Positions 8,335 to 17,526 are shown, counted from the stretch's first letter. The stretch is DNA of 64,000 bases from Deltaproteobacteria bacterium (GCA_022601195.1 JAHZIX010000033.1:47699-111698), one strand, 5' to 3'. The notes: generated by a model from the sequence alone, not told the origin. Numbers and translations: made by a program.

Positions 8335-8928
8335 ATTTCGGAGGCCGCACTGGTTCGACAGGCGCTGGCGGGGGAGCCGGACGCTTTTCATAAGATCGTG
8401 GAAGCATTTCAGCGCCCGATCTATTCCCTGGTGCTCCGAATGGTCCGAGATCCTGCCTTGGCGGAAGACTTGTCCCAGGAAGCCTTCATCAAAGCCTACC
8501 GTCATCTCGGTAGCTTCGATCCGAGTCGAAAGCTCTCTAGCTGGCTCTTCAAGATTGCCCACAACACGACTCTCGACTATCTGCGGCGCAGATCTCTCGA
8601 TACGGTATCTCTGGAGCCGGAAGAGGCTGGGACGAGCGACCACCAACAGTTTCTGGTGGATTTGAAGACCGCGAGCCCGGACAAACGGGTGGAGAGGGCG
8701 GACATGGCGCAGACTCTCGAGGAGTGTATTGCGCAGCTGCCGCCCCGGTATCGCGAGATCGTGGTGTTGCGATATCAGGAAGGACTGGCTTACCAGGAGA
8801 TAGCGGAAATTCTTGATTTGCCGATGGGTACGGTAAAAACACATATCCACCGGGCTAGGCATCAGTTAGCTGGATTTCTTACCGAGCGGGGTCTGGGGCC
8901 ACAGGGCGAGGGGAAAAGCCGTGGATAG
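8335..8928 (+). CDS. ECF RNA polymerase sigma factor (possible ATT start)
   Basis: 197-residue sigma70-family ECF protein. Region 2 is clear (EPDAFHKIVEAFQRPIYSL, DLSQEAFIKAYRHLGSF, SSWLFKIAHNTTLDYLRRR) and region 4 ends in LPPRYREIVVLRYQEGLAYQEIAEILDLP-type helix-turn-helix. No ATG, GTG or TTG lies at the expected N-terminus. An ATT at 8335 sits seven bases after a perfect AGGAGG (8322-8327) and gives the standard ECF beginning (ISEAALVRQALAGEPDAF). The nearest conventional alternative is TTG at 8266, with a weaker upstream GGAG. The gene leads an operon with a membrane anti-sigma-like protein and a bactofilin-like protein. Confidence 0.93.
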   Translation: MSEAALVRQALAGEPDAFHKIVEAFQRPIYSLVLRMVRDPALAEDLSQEAFIKAYRHLGSFDPSRKLSSWLFKIAHNTTLDYLRRRSLDTVSLEPEEAGTSDHQQFLVDLKTASPDKRVERADMAQTLEECIAQLPPRYREIVVLRYQEGLAYQEIAEILDLPMGTVKTHIHRARHQLAGFLTERGLGPQGEGKSRG

Positions 8929-8982
8929 GCAACGAAACACCTGTGGCTTGGTTGTCGTAGGGCGAGATATGAGGAGGTTGGA

Positions 8983-9516
8983 ATGACTCAGGAACTAAAC
9001 CAAGAGCTGGCGCGCTGGCTGAAGAGTGAGGCAGAACGAGACCTGCAGGAGGCTGATCTCGCCTTCCGCAGCGCTTTTCTTCACCTTCCGGTTCCTGCCG
9101 TTCCTGCTGGTTTTTCCCGTCGTGTACTGTCGGAGGTTGGGCTGCCGGTGAGATCTCGAAGGGATCTGTTTTCTCAGCCCGCGTGGAAGTGGGCGTTTGC
9201 AGCCTTGTTTGCCGGGGTTGGGATTCTCGTCGGCCTACTACCTGTCGCCGCCTCAGGATTGGGGTTGACGATTCGCACCGGCCAAGTCATCAACCTATTC
9301 CAGGCTGGTTTGAGCGCTTTTGTTCAAGTCCTGGCGGGAGGTGCTGGCTGGCTGAAGGAGTGGTTGGCTCTTCCTGGCATGACGATAGATGCCGCTTCTT
9401 CCCCGGTATTTCTGGCAATCTTTTTCGTACTGACATTGGTTTCCTTGGTAGTGCTTCGATGGGTTACAGATTTGACCTTGCGGGGGACGGGAGTGGCATA
9501 TGTGGATGCGACCTAA
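8983..9516 (+). CDS. Membrane protein, probable anti-sigma factor
   Basis: 177 residues, unrecognised by family. The cytoplasmic N-terminus (about 1-68) is helical and charged (MTQELNQELARWLKSEAERDLQEADLAFRS is its character), followed by two or three membrane segments (about 70-90, 100-120, 140-160). It has no HxxxCxxC zinc motif. The position directly after an ECF sigma gene, the soluble N-terminus and the membrane anchor together suggest an anti-sigma factor. ATG at 8983 with GAGGAGG six bases upstream. It overlaps the next gene by 17 bases. Confidence 0.65.
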   Translation: MTQELNQELARWLKSEAERDLQEADLAFRSAFLHLPVPAVPAGFSRRVLSEVGLPVRSRRDLFSQPAWKWAFAALFAGVGILVGLLPVAASGLGLTIRTGQVINLFQAGLSAFVQVLAGGAGWLKEWLALPGMTIDAASSPVFLAIFFVLTLVSLVVLRWVTDLTLRGTGVAYVDAT

Positions 9517-11257
9517 GACACTTTTTCTGATCGGCTCCCTGCTGGTGTTGCCGGTGGCCACCGGGCTAGCCCCGAGTGCGGCGATGGCACAGGAGGCGGC
9601 GGTCCTGGAGCAGCTCACCGGAGAAGATCTGGATCCTAGCCTTCGGGAAGCCTTCGAAGTCCTCTCTCTAGATAGCGGAGTCGCATTGATCCCTCGGGAA
9701 CGACTCTACGGCATCCGGATGATCGAGCTCGAAGGCTCCATAGCCAAGGTGAATGGTGCCGAGGTTACGGAAGAGGTTTTGGCGGCATGGCTCAAGACCG
9801 AGGCCCAGCCGGTTCTCGACTTGATGGCCCTCGACCCGGAGCAACGCCGCAGGGTGTTGGGGCTGGCCCCGCGAAACGAGGAGACTTTACAGCCCGCAGA
9901 GGCCAAGCCGATTCCCGTAGAGGATCCTCAGGCAGTGGAAGCCGAGGAGCCATCCGTCCCTGAGCCGCAAGCTTCCGATGCTGAGAGCTCGGAGATTCCT
10001 ACGGCGCAGGTCGAAGATTCGGAAGAAGTGGAGCGATCCCCTCCGCCGAGGTCGCGGGATCGCCGATCCTCCTCTCGGGTTTCCTCCGAGGCCAGAATCT
10101 CTGTCGGGGATAGCCTCACCATTCCTGAGGATGAGATCGCCGAAGATGTCGTGGTCGTGGGCGGGGAGCTACGGATCAAGGGAGATGTCGTAGGAAACGC
10201 TTTGGTTGTAGCCGGCCCGGTTTGGGTCGAGGGCAAAGTTACCGGCGACGTAGCCGCCATCGGTGGCCGAGTTCACTTGAAAGAAGATTCTCGAGTTCAC
10301 GGGGATGTAGTGAGTATTGGCGGGAGGGTCGAAAGAGACGCCTCGGCTACGGTTCTCGGCGAAGTGACGGAAGTCGCTATCGGCGCTAGCTTATTCGATT
10401 CCAGTAGCTGGATTCGGCGGCCCAATTGGAATTGGCGTCCCCGCTTCGAAAACCCCTTCGGGGGTATCTCCAGCCTAGCCACAGCCTTTGCCGAGATGTT
10501 TTTGCTGGGGCTCATCGTCTGTTTGGTCATTCTGTTACTGCGCCGCCCGGCCCAAAGAGCTCAAGCGGTCATCGCAGAGGAGCCTTGGAAAGCAGGTCTC
10601 GTGGGCTTGTTAGCCCTGGTAGGGTTCTTCGCTATTTGGATTCCGGCAGGCCTGATCATCTCTTTCCTTTTGTGTCTGACCATCGTCGGCATACCCGTGG
10701 CCTTGTTGCTGATTTTTGCCACGATCGTGGCCATGATCGCCCTGCCCCTATTGGGATTCTCCGCTTCGGCTCTGCGGGTTGGCACTTGGATCGACGAGCG
10801 TTTTCCCTGGTCCGTGAAAGGGCTCTATCTGCGAGCTTTCCTGGGAGTCGTGGCGATTCAGATCTGGTCGGCGATCATCGCCGGGACCGAGGGGGGAGGA
10901 TGGTTGCTGTTGCTACCCCTTGGCATCATCGGGTTGTTCGGTGTGTTGGCCCGTTTCACTGCCTGGACGGTGGGTTTGGGAGCCGTCCTGTTGACACTGT
11001 TCCGGTCTTCTTCCCTATCAGCTACCAGCACAGGAACGATTCCCTATACGCCACCGGATACGGAAGCTCCCGGTTGGGACCCCGCCTTGGTGGACCTTCC
11101 ACCTCTTCCGGAGGTAGAGATGGATCTGAATCTGGAAACGGACCCGGAGGGCTCAGAGGATCCAGAGGGCTCAGAGGACCTAGAGGACACAGATGAGGGC
11201 AGCGAGCCCAGCTTAGAGGAAGATTCCGATTCGCGTCCTCCAAAAGAAGGGGAGTAG
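9500..11257 (+). CDS. Membrane protein with bactofilin-like beta-repeat domain
   Basis: 585 residues. A signal peptide (about 1-30, ending SAAMAQ) is followed by a region of unknown fold (31-130), a charged Pro/Glu/Ser linker (130-200), then a right-handed-beta-helix-like domain (about 205-300) built of GDVVGNALVV, GKVTGDVAAIGGRV and HGDVVSIGGRV type repeats, as in polymer-forming bactofilins. Four or five membrane helices follow (about 325-505), then a very acidic tail (540-585) with EGSEDPEGSED repeats. It is translationally coupled to the anti-sigma-like gene, whose last 17 bases it overlaps. It may be the envelope component whose stress state the sigma factor reports. Function is unknown. 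Confidence 0.75.
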   Translation: MWMRPKTLFLIGSLLVLPVATGLAPSAAMAQEAAVLEQLTGEDLDPSLREAFEVLSLDSGVALIPRERLYGIRMIELEGSIAKVNGAEVTEEVLAAWLKTEAQPVLDLMALDPEQRRRVLGLAPRNEETLQPAEAKPIPVEDPQAVEAEEPSVPEPQASDAESSEIPTAQVEDSEEVERSPPPRSRDRRSSSRVSSEARISVGDSLTIPEDEIAEDVVVVGGELRIKGDVVGNALVVAGPVWVEGKVTGDVAAIGGRVHLKEDSRVHGDVVSIGGRVERDASATVLGEVTEVAIGASLFDSSSWIRRPNWNWRPRFENPFGGISSLATAFAEMFLLGLIVCLVILLLRRPAQRAQAVIAEEPWKAGLVGLLALVGFFAIWIPAGLIISFLLCLTIVGIPVALLLIFATIVAMIALPLLGFSASALRVGTWIDERFPWSVKGLYLRAFLGVVAIQIWSAIIAGTEGGGWLLLLPLGIIGLFGVLARFTAWTVGLGAVLLTLFRSSSLSATSTGTIPYTPPDTEAPGWDPALVDLPPLPEVEMDLNLETDPEGSEDPEGSEDLEDTDEGSEPSLEEDSDSRPPKEGE

Positions 11258-11391
11258 CGCTTCGTTCTGGGAGCTGGACCTTCTAACTTCTCGACCGGGT
11301 TGTGGAGCTGGTCGCTCCTCTCGGGCTGATAGACTTCGGCCATTCCGATTGGCTCTGCTGATCGCTTTCATCCCGAGGGAGACTCGTTTCC

Positions 11392-12330
11392 ATGGCCAAG
11401 ATCCTGATCGTCGATGACGACCCGGACATTCTTTTCCTCCTCAAGAGGTGCTTGGAGAATGCCGAGTTTCAGGTGGTCAGCGTTTCGGACCCGTCCCGAG
11501 CCGTTCAGGTTGCCCGGGAATCTGCGGTAGACGCAGCCGTATTGGACATCATGATGCCAGGGGTTTCTGGCTATGAGGTGCTCCAGGGCTTGAGAAGTCA
11601 GCGATCGACCCAGACGCTGCCGGTGGTTTTTCTTTCCGCTCGCGATGGAGATCAGGATCGAGAGCATGGATTGAGCCTTGGTGCCAATGACTATCTAGCG
11701 AAGCCTTTCCAGGCAGATCAACTGGTGGCTAGCCTCGAGAACCTCCTTCGTGAGCATCTTTCGATCCCAGGTTCTCGAGAGGGTGATCTCGCCGTGTATC
11801 GCGTCGACGGGCTGCTCAAGGGGCTGCAAGAGAGGCGGGAGACTGGAGCGCTGGTACTCGTCGTTACTGAGCAGATGGTTCGGATCCGAATGCACTGCGG
11901 TCAGATTGTCGCTGCCTCTAGTGGGAAAATCACTTTTCCGGACGCGGTTCTGGTAGCTCTCGAGATGACATCGGGGCGGTTTCATTTTCAGGCGACCCCG
12001 CAGGAGAGTGAATCTGACGAGCCGCTAGGTAGAAAACTTCTTCCCTTGGAAAAACAGCTGCTGCTTTGGGCCTGGCTGAATACGGAGCTGGTGAAGCGCT
12101 CCCACTGGCTGCCTCCCTCTGACCACCTTCTTTACAACGGAAAGGGAGCTGCAGTCGCTGGCGAAGTGCCATCGGAGCTACCCGTAAACTCGGTCCGAGC
12201 TTATTTATCGGAGCGTCCGGGAACGACTAGACCACAGTTAGCTCAAGCTTTGGCTCTGGCTCCCATTCGTGTAGATCTCACTCTGGCTTGGTTAGCAGAG
12301 CGGGCCCTGCTTTCTGTTTCGGAACCCTAG
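11392..12330 (+). CDS. Response regulator with PATAN (DUF4388) output domain
   Basis: 312 residues. The N-terminal receiver (about 1-120) has the acidic pair (VDDDPD), phospho-acceptor Asp in AVLDIMMPGVSG, the switch Ser in FLSARDG and Lys in AKPF. The C-terminal part (about 125-310) starts DLAVYRVDGLLKGLQERRETGAL and contains the GQIVAASSG and ALVALEMTSGRFHF elements of DUF4388/PATAN, a protein-interaction module found in Acidobacteria, myxobacteria and cyanobacteria. No DNA-binding domain is present, so the output is probably protein-protein. ATG at 11392 with GGGAG about ten bases upstream. The stop codon overlaps the convergent partner's stop by four bases. Confidence 0.87.
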   Translation: MAKILIVDDDPDILFLLKRCLENAEFQVVSVSDPSRAVQVARESAVDAAVLDIMMPGVSGYEVLQGLRSQRSTQTLPVVFLSARDGDQDREHGLSLGANDYLAKPFQADQLVASLENLLREHLSIPGSREGDLAVYRVDGLLKGLQERRETGALVLVVTEQMVRIRMHCGQIVAASSGKITFPDAVLVALEMTSGRFHFQATPQESESDEPLGRKLLPLEKQLLLWAWLNTELVKRSHWLPPSDHLLYNGKGAAVAGEVPSELPVNSVRAYLSERPGTTRPQLAQALALAPIRVDLTLAWLAERALLSVSEP

Positions 12331-13292
12331 GAGTCTTTTTCCTCGAGAAGCTGCCGCAGCCTTTCCAGGTTGAATCGGGTATTGGGGTCTCTCGGCCTTA
12401 GATGCAGGGCTTCTCCAAAGGCCTCCGCTGCCGATTTATAGTTGCGCAGCAAGGCTTCTTGAACTCCTAGGGAGAAATGGCTGGTAAAGGCATCCGAGTC
12501 GGTAGAAGGGGCAGCCTCCTCTCCTGCAGGAGGGATTTCCCGGGTGTCGATCTGAGGGGCAGCTGCGATTTCGATGGGAAGCGTGCCTAGGTTCTGGAGC
12601 TCTTTGGGAGCGGCTTGTGCTTCGCCTGCGGCTGCCAACTTTTCCGAGAGTGCAGCAGCGAGCAACTCGAGAGTCTCCTCCTGAATCTGACGTTCCTCCG
12701 GGCGACGGTTCACCTGTCGCGCGGTGGTCGATTGGAGCGAGCTCCGAATCGCTGATCGAGTCGCTGAAACCCCCGTTTGGTCGTCGTAGAAGGCGCTCCA
12801 GAGCTCCCCGTCGATCACCTCGAACAGCGCGTCGCCAGAATTCAACGAACATTGGAGGGCCACGGAACAGTGACCCAGTGCCGTGAACAACAAGTAGTCA
12901 GCGACGCCGTGCTCTCGGGTGAGAGACTCCGCCTCTCGCAAGGCGAGGGTGTGGTCGAGAATCTCTAGGAGGGCATTGGCGGAAATGGGCTTCTGACAGA
13001 GTTGGATGGAAAAGGGGGCCGCGAAGTCTTTCCCGAGATTCTGCTCTACCAGCAACAGAAGGCGTGTGGGCAACTTGAGAGCATCGATCACAGTGAGTAG
13101 CTCGAGGGCCGCTACGGTCAGGTCCTGCGAGTCGAGAACGAGGATATCGGGAGGATCCGATTCGATCAGCTCGAGGGCTTTTTCTACTTCTTCAGTTTCA
13201 TCGATCCGCAGGGAGGGTATCGAGATGAGGTGTTGCCGGGCTTTTTGCAGCCTCGAAGAGGCTTTGGCAACGAGTAGGAGTTTGAGTTTCAT
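12327..13292 (-). CDS. Pseudo-receiver protein with PATAN-like and TPR regions
   Basis: 321 residues. Residues 1-120 look like a receiver domain (DILVLDSQD strand, CQKPIS Lys) but the N-terminal acidic pair is missing (KLLLVAKASS), so phosphorylation is doubtful. The middle (about 125-235) has the pattern of a PATAN-type domain (GVADYLLFTALGHCSVALQC, FEVIDGELWSAFYDD), followed by a Pro/Ala linker. The C-terminus (about 275-320) is a tetratricopeptide unit: NYKSAAEAFGEALHLRPRDP. It is convergent with, and overlaps by four bases, the canonical receiver-PATAN gene, suggesting a shared pathway. The domain call for the middle segment is by resemblance. Confidence 0.7.
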   Translation of the reverse strand: MKLKLLLVAKASSRLQKARQHLISIPSLRIDETEEVEKALELIESDPPDILVLDSQDLTVAALELLTVIDALKLPTRLLLLVEQNLGKDFAAPFSIQLCQKPISANALLEILDHTLALREAESLTREHGVADYLLFTALGHCSVALQCSLNSGDALFEVIDGELWSAFYDDQTGVSATRSAIRSSLQSTTARQVNRRPEERQIQEETLELLAAALSEKLAAAGEAQAAPKELQNLGTLPIEIAAAPQIDTREIPPAGEEAAPSTDSDAFTSHFSLGVQEALLRNYKSAAEAFGEALHLRPRDPNTRFNLERLRQLLEEKDS

Positions 13293-13371
13293 GGTCAGAG
13301 ACCTCGCTCCGGCCGACCTTCCGGGGGTGAGGTCAGATCATCTGAGAAGTGTGTCGAGAGTGGGAATCCTA

Positions 13372-15708
13372 TCAAGCTGTCGGGGGAAGACCTAGTCCTT
13401 CCTTTTTACCAGCTCGAAGGCGCTGAGCCAGGCGGGTGAAGCGGCTTCTCGTGTCTTGGTTGCGGACCGCGGTGGTGAGGGCTCTAGGCTGCCCTAGCAG
13501 AACTGCCAGTTTCTTGGCTCGGGTCAGAGCGGTGTAGAGAAGATTTCGTTGCAGCAGAAGAAAGTGCTGGCTATGGAGGGGGACGACGACGCAAGGATAT
13601 TCACTGCCTTGGGATTTGTGAATGGAGCAGGCGTAGGCGGGAGCGAGCTCATCGAGATCACTCAGAGGGTAGAGCACTCGGCGCCCCTCGAAGTCGACGG
13701 AGATCTCTTCCTCCTCCTCATCGAGGGAGAGAATTCGTCCCAGGTCCCCGTTGAAAACTTCGAGCTCGTAGTTGTTGCGCAGCTGTATGACTTTGTCCGC
13801 AACCTTGAGGCGACCGCCGCTTCTGGGAATCGGTGAGCCCGTTGGGTTGAGGCGTTCCTGGAGAGCTGCGTTGAGGTTGTGAACCCCTAGGAGGCCGCGG
13901 TTCATGGGAGCGAGCACCTGAATTTCCTCGACCGGGTGGAAACCGAAACTGCGAGGAATCCGCTCCGTAACCAAGTGGATCAGGGTTTCCAACAACTCCT
14001 CGGGCTCTTGACGGGGAATAAAGAAGAAGTCTGAAAGGGGACCTTTTTGGGAGGCCCGTTCGCCCCTTTCGAATAGAGGGATCTCGCCACGGTTGACCCG
14101 GTGCGCGTTGACGACGATGCGGCTGCTTTCTGCTTGCCGAAAGATCTCGGTCAGCCGAACCACCGCTAAGGCCCCGCTGTTGATCAGGTCCGCAAGGACT
14201 CTGCCGGGGCCGACCGAAGGGAGCTGATCGACGTCTCCAACCAGAATCAGCTTACCTGCTGGAGGCACCGCTTCCACCAGGGAACGAGCCAGCGCTGTGT
14301 CGAGCATGGAAGCTTCGTCGATAATCACCAAGTCTGCTTCCAGGTGAAGGCTTGCGCAACGGAGAAAGGCGCCCTTGGACGGGTCGAACTCCAGCAACCG
14401 GTGAACGGTGCGGGCATCCCGACCTGTCGCTTCAGCCAGGCGCCTCGCCGCTCGACCAGTGGGAGCCGCTAGAAGGATCTTCCCCCCCTTGCGGCCAAGG
14501 ATCTCGACGATTCCGCGAAGCAAGGTCGTCTTACCAGTGCCGGGGCCTCCCGTGATCACCAAGACTTTGCTGCGGAGAGCTTCTTCGATGGCCGTACGTT
14601 GCTGCGTTGCCAGAGTGAGGCCTTCTCGTTTCTCGAAATGGCTGAGGGCTCGCTCGATGTCGATGGAGGGGTCCTCTACAGGAGCTTTCATGAGGTCCAT
14701 CAGGCTATCGGCGAGAGCGACCTCGGCGCGAAACAGGAGAGTCGTGAAGATGGCTTCCCGATCTCCGGTGTCGCTGAAAGCATCGCGGCTGTCGACGATC
14801 TCGCTGACCGCCTGGTCTCGTCGAATCAGGGCTTTGAGGCTCGCATCGAGAGTGCTCTGGGGAATCTCCAATAACTGCTGTCCTTCGTCCAATAGGCGTG
14901 ATTTGGGAAGAAAGAGGTGCCCGCGATCGGAGGCTTGTTGGAGCAGGTGAAGCAGGCCAGCCTCCGCCCTTCGAGGGGAGTCCCGTGGAACCCCTAGGCG
15001 TTCTGCGATGGCGTCTGCGGTGCCAAAACCAATGCCATGGATGTCCGTGGCTAGGCGATAGGGGTTCTCGCTGACTAGAGTTTCCGACTCGGGGCCGTAG
15101 GTCTTGTAGATGCGAATGGCGTAGGCGGTAGAAACGCCATGACCTTGGAGAAAGACCATGACCCGTTGGATATGGCGTTGCTCCTTCCAGGCTTCGAGGA
15201 TCTGTTCGCAGCGTTTTGGACCGATTCCTTCCACTTGTCGAAGACGTTCCGGGTGGTTCTCGATGATCTCGAGAGTTCCTGCGCCGAATTGGGCCACCAG
15301 GCGTTGCGCCATGGCTTTGCCGACACCCCGAATGAGCCCGGAGCCCAGATAGCGTTCGATGCCTTCGAGGGTGGCGGGCTTGACGGCCTTGAAAGAGCTC
15401 GCCTTGAATTGTTGGCCCCACTTTTTGTCCTGCACCCATCTTCCGGCGAGGCGCAGGGTTTCTCCGGGTCGGACTCCCAAAACGTTGCCAACGACCGTTA
15501 CCTGGCCGCGTCGGCCAGCGACCGCAAGCTTGAGAACGCTCCAAGCGTTGTCCTGATCGGCGAAGACGATACGTTCGAGAACCCCTTCGAGGGTTTCTTC
15601 GTTCCCTTTCGAGGATTCGCTCGCGCCCTCCGCAGCTTTTTGCTCGCCACGCTTCTGATCCCGAAGATGCCAATTCCGCTGGCCCGGCTTTCGGTGGTTT
15701 GGGTTCAC
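13372..15708 (-). CDS. recD2: RecD2-type ATP-dependent DNA helicase
   Basis: 5'-3' superfamily 1B helicase for DNA repair in bacteria, acting without RecBC. 778 residues. The N-terminal OB-like segment (EGVLERIVFADQDNAWSVLKL), tandem helix-hairpin-helix motifs (IRGVGKAMAQRLVAQFG, QVEGIGPKRCEQIL, DIHGIGFGTADAIAERLG), Walker A ITGGPGTGKTTL, Walker B LVIIDEASMLD, and the C-terminal SIHKSQGSEYPCVVVPL motif all match RecD2/YrrC. The start is GTG at 15708, giving MNPNHRKPGQ; no obvious Shine-Dalgarno is seen and no other start precedes the conserved region. It is divergent from the NtrC-type regulator. Confidence 0.94.
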   Translation of the reverse strand: MNPNHRKPGQRNWHLRDQKRGEQKAAEGASESSKGNEETLEGVLERIVFADQDNAWSVLKLAVAGRRGQVTVVGNVLGVRPGETLRLAGRWVQDKKWGQQFKASSFKAVKPATLEGIERYLGSGLIRGVGKAMAQRLVAQFGAGTLEIIENHPERLRQVEGIGPKRCEQILEAWKEQRHIQRVMVFLQGHGVSTAYAIRIYKTYGPESETLVSENPYRLATDIHGIGFGTADAIAERLGVPRDSPRRAEAGLLHLLQQASDRGHLFLPKSRLLDEGQQLLEIPQSTLDASLKALIRRDQAVSEIVDSRDAFSDTGDREAIFTTLLFRAEVALADSLMDLMKAPVEDPSIDIERALSHFEKREGLTLATQQRTAIEEALRSKVLVITGGPGTGKTTLLRGIVEILGRKGGKILLAAPTGRAARRLAEATGRDARTVHRLLEFDPSKGAFLRCASLHLEADLVIIDEASMLDTALARSLVEAVPPAGKLILVGDVDQLPSVGPGRVLADLINSGALAVVRLTEIFRQAESSRIVVNAHRVNRGEIPLFERGERASQKGPLSDFFFIPRQEPEELLETLIHLVTERIPRSFGFHPVEEIQVLAPMNRGLLGVHNLNAALQERLNPTGSPIPRSGGRLKVADKVIQLRNNYELEVFNGDLGRILSLDEEEEEISVDFEGRRVLYPLSDLDELAPAYACSIHKSQGSEYPCVVVPLHSQHFLLLQRNLLYTALTRAKKLAVLLGQPRALTTAVRNQDTRSRFTRLAQRLRAGKKEGLGLPPTA

Positions 15709-15852
15709 TTGCCAAGTGTAATGGAGGTGGAGCCAATCTCACGAGAGGCAGCCTCGTCCAAGCGCGGCGAGTTTTCCTTTTTCTCGCCCCTGGATGGCCA
15801 AGTTGTGGCACTCCCTTCCCCGCCCCTCGGAGCTATGCCAAAATGGCCCGCT

Positions 15853-17283
15853 ATGGCTGATCTTCCCCAAGTTCTCGTGATCGATGATGAAACCGGTTCC
15901 CGCGAATCCATGGCGATCGCAGTGGAGAAGGCTGGTTTTGTCGTACGGACCTTTGATGATGCCCGCAAGGCTCTGAAGTACCTAGAAGACCTGGACAGTG
16001 TTCGGGTAGTGGTCTGTGATCTCAAGATGCCAGGGATGGATGGTTTGTCTTTCCTTAACGAAGTGCGCAGCCGGGGATATGACTTTGGGGTCATTCTGGT
16101 CACCGGATTCGGCTCCATCGAGTCGGCGGTGGAGGCCATGCGGGTCGGGGCCGACGACTATCTCACTAAGCCGGTGGAGTTGTATGAGCTACGTCGGCGG
16201 GTGATGAATCTGATGGAACGGCGAAAGCTCAAGGAAGAAGTCACCAACCTCAGAGAGATGCTCGACAAGCGCTATGGCTTCGAAAGCATCATCGGTCAGT
16301 CGGCGGTCATGGAACACCTCTTCGACCAGATTCGAACGGTTGCTCCCACACGGTCCACCGTTCTGATCGCCGGGGAGAGTGGCACCGGCAAAGAGTTAGT
16401 CGCCAAGGCGCTGCACCGCGCTAGCCCGAGGCGGGAGGAACGGTTCTTAGCGATCAACTGCGGCGCCATTCCCATGGACATTCTGGAGAGTGAGCTTTTC
16501 GGCCACGAACGGGGGTCCTTCACCGGAGCGGTGGCTCGTAAGGTCGGCAAATTCGAGCTGGCCCACCGAGGCACTTTGTTTCTGGATGAGATCAGCGAGC
16601 TGGCTCCGGAGCTGCAGGTAAAGTTGCTCCGAGTTCTGGAAGAGCGTCAAATCATGCGCGTCGGTGGCAGCGAGTTGATCGATGTGGATTTTCGGCTGGT
16701 GGCAGCGACCAACCGGGAGCTGGTAGAACAAGTTGCCGAAGGTCGATTCCGACAAGATCTCTTCTATCGACTCAAAGTGGTGAACCTGGACCTACCGCCC
16801 TTGCGAGAGCGGACGGACGATATTCCTCTCCTGACGGAGCATTTCCTGAAGGAGTTTTTTGCCGAGCATGGCAAGGAGTACCGACCGGCCTCGAAGGAGG
16901 CATTGGATGTGTTCGCCAGGTACTCATGGCCGGGCAATGTGCGCGAGCTGCGCAACGTTCTCGAATCCGTAGTGGTCTTCCACCAGGGAGATTTCGTTGA
17001 GGCGAAGGACCTCCCGGAGGAGTTGAGGACATCTCACGGCGGCATCGCAGCGGATTCGCCGGTACAGTCTCCCTTTGGGGAACCGCGCAGCATGGCTCAG
17101 ATCGAGCGACAAGCGATCGAAGAGACTCTCGAAAGGACCGGGGGGCACCGGGCCGAGGCGGCACGCCTGCTAGGAATCGGTCTTCGGACGCTACAACGGA
17201 AGTTGAAAGAGTATCGCCTTCAGGAAGGCGAGCCTTCGGAGGGAGAGCCTCAGGAGGGCGACTTCCAGGAAAGTGACCTTTAG
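15853..17283 (+). CDS. Sigma54-dependent response regulator (NtrC family)
   Basis: 476 residues from ATG 15853 (MADLPQVLVIDDE). An in-frame ATG at 15835 would add six residues; neither has an ideally spaced ribosome site. Receiver (about 1-120) with Asp in VVCDLKMPGMDG and Lys in LTKPVEL. AAA+ domain with Walker A GESGTGKELVAKALH, the sigma54-contact loop GSFTGA (a variant of GAFTGA), Walker B TLFLDEI and the GNVRELRN sensor. A Fis-type helix-turn-helix is at the end (HRAEAARLLGIGLRTLQRKL), then a tail of short Glu/Gly/Pro repeats. No sensor kinase is adjacent, so its partner must be elsewhere. Confidence 0.93.
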   Translation: MADLPQVLVIDDETGSRESMAIAVEKAGFVVRTFDDARKALKYLEDLDSVRVVVCDLKMPGMDGLSFLNEVRSRGYDFGVILVTGFGSIESAVEAMRVGADDYLTKPVELYELRRRVMNLMERRKLKEEVTNLREMLDKRYGFESIIGQSAVMEHLFDQIRTVAPTRSTVLIAGESGTGKELVAKALHRASPRREERFLAINCGAIPMDILESELFGHERGSFTGAVARKVGKFELAHRGTLFLDEISELAPELQVKLLRVLEERQIMRVGGSELIDVDFRLVAATNRELVEQVAEGRFRQDLFYRLKVVNLDLPPLRERTDDIPLLTEHFLKEFFAEHGKEYRPASKEALDVFARYSWPGNVRELRNVLESVVVFHQGDFVEAKDLPEELRTSHGGIAADSPVQSPFGEPRSMAQIERQAIEETLERTGGHRAEAARLLGIGLRTLQRKLKEYRLQEGEPSEGEPQEGDFQESDL

Positions 17284-17307
17284 AGAAGCTACAAGGAGTA
17301 GGAAGGC

Positions 17308-17526
17308 ATGGAGCTACCGGTCGAAGTGTTGGTCCACAACCCGACCCTAGGGGTCAAAGGGGGCAAAGGTACCTTGCTGCGAGTCGCAGCGGAGGGGTTT
17401 TACGAGATGCGATTGGAATTCGGTTCCAACGAGCACCGAACTCTTCTGCCGATTCAGGAGACGGTCTTGATCCTGGCGGAAGCCGAGCCTCCGGGCTTTG
17501 AAGGAGAGTTCGAGATCGAGCGCTAG
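17308..17526 (+). CDS. Small conserved-looking hypothetical protein
   Basis: 72 residues starting MELPVEVLVHNP, acidic at the C-terminus and rich in beta-prone residues, without a signal peptide or membrane segment. A good AAGGAG lies upstream of ATG 17308, and only 24 bases separate it from the NtrC-type regulator, so it is probably co-transcribed. Its pattern (a beta-sheet core with GGKGTLLRV and EGFYEMRLEF) could suit a small adaptor or PilZ-like barrel, but the PilZ RxxxR motif is absent. Not recognised. Confidence 0.65.
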   Translation: MELPVEVLVHNPTLGVKGGKGTLLRVAAEGFYEMRLEFGSNEHRTLLPIQETVLILAEAEPPGFEGEFEIER

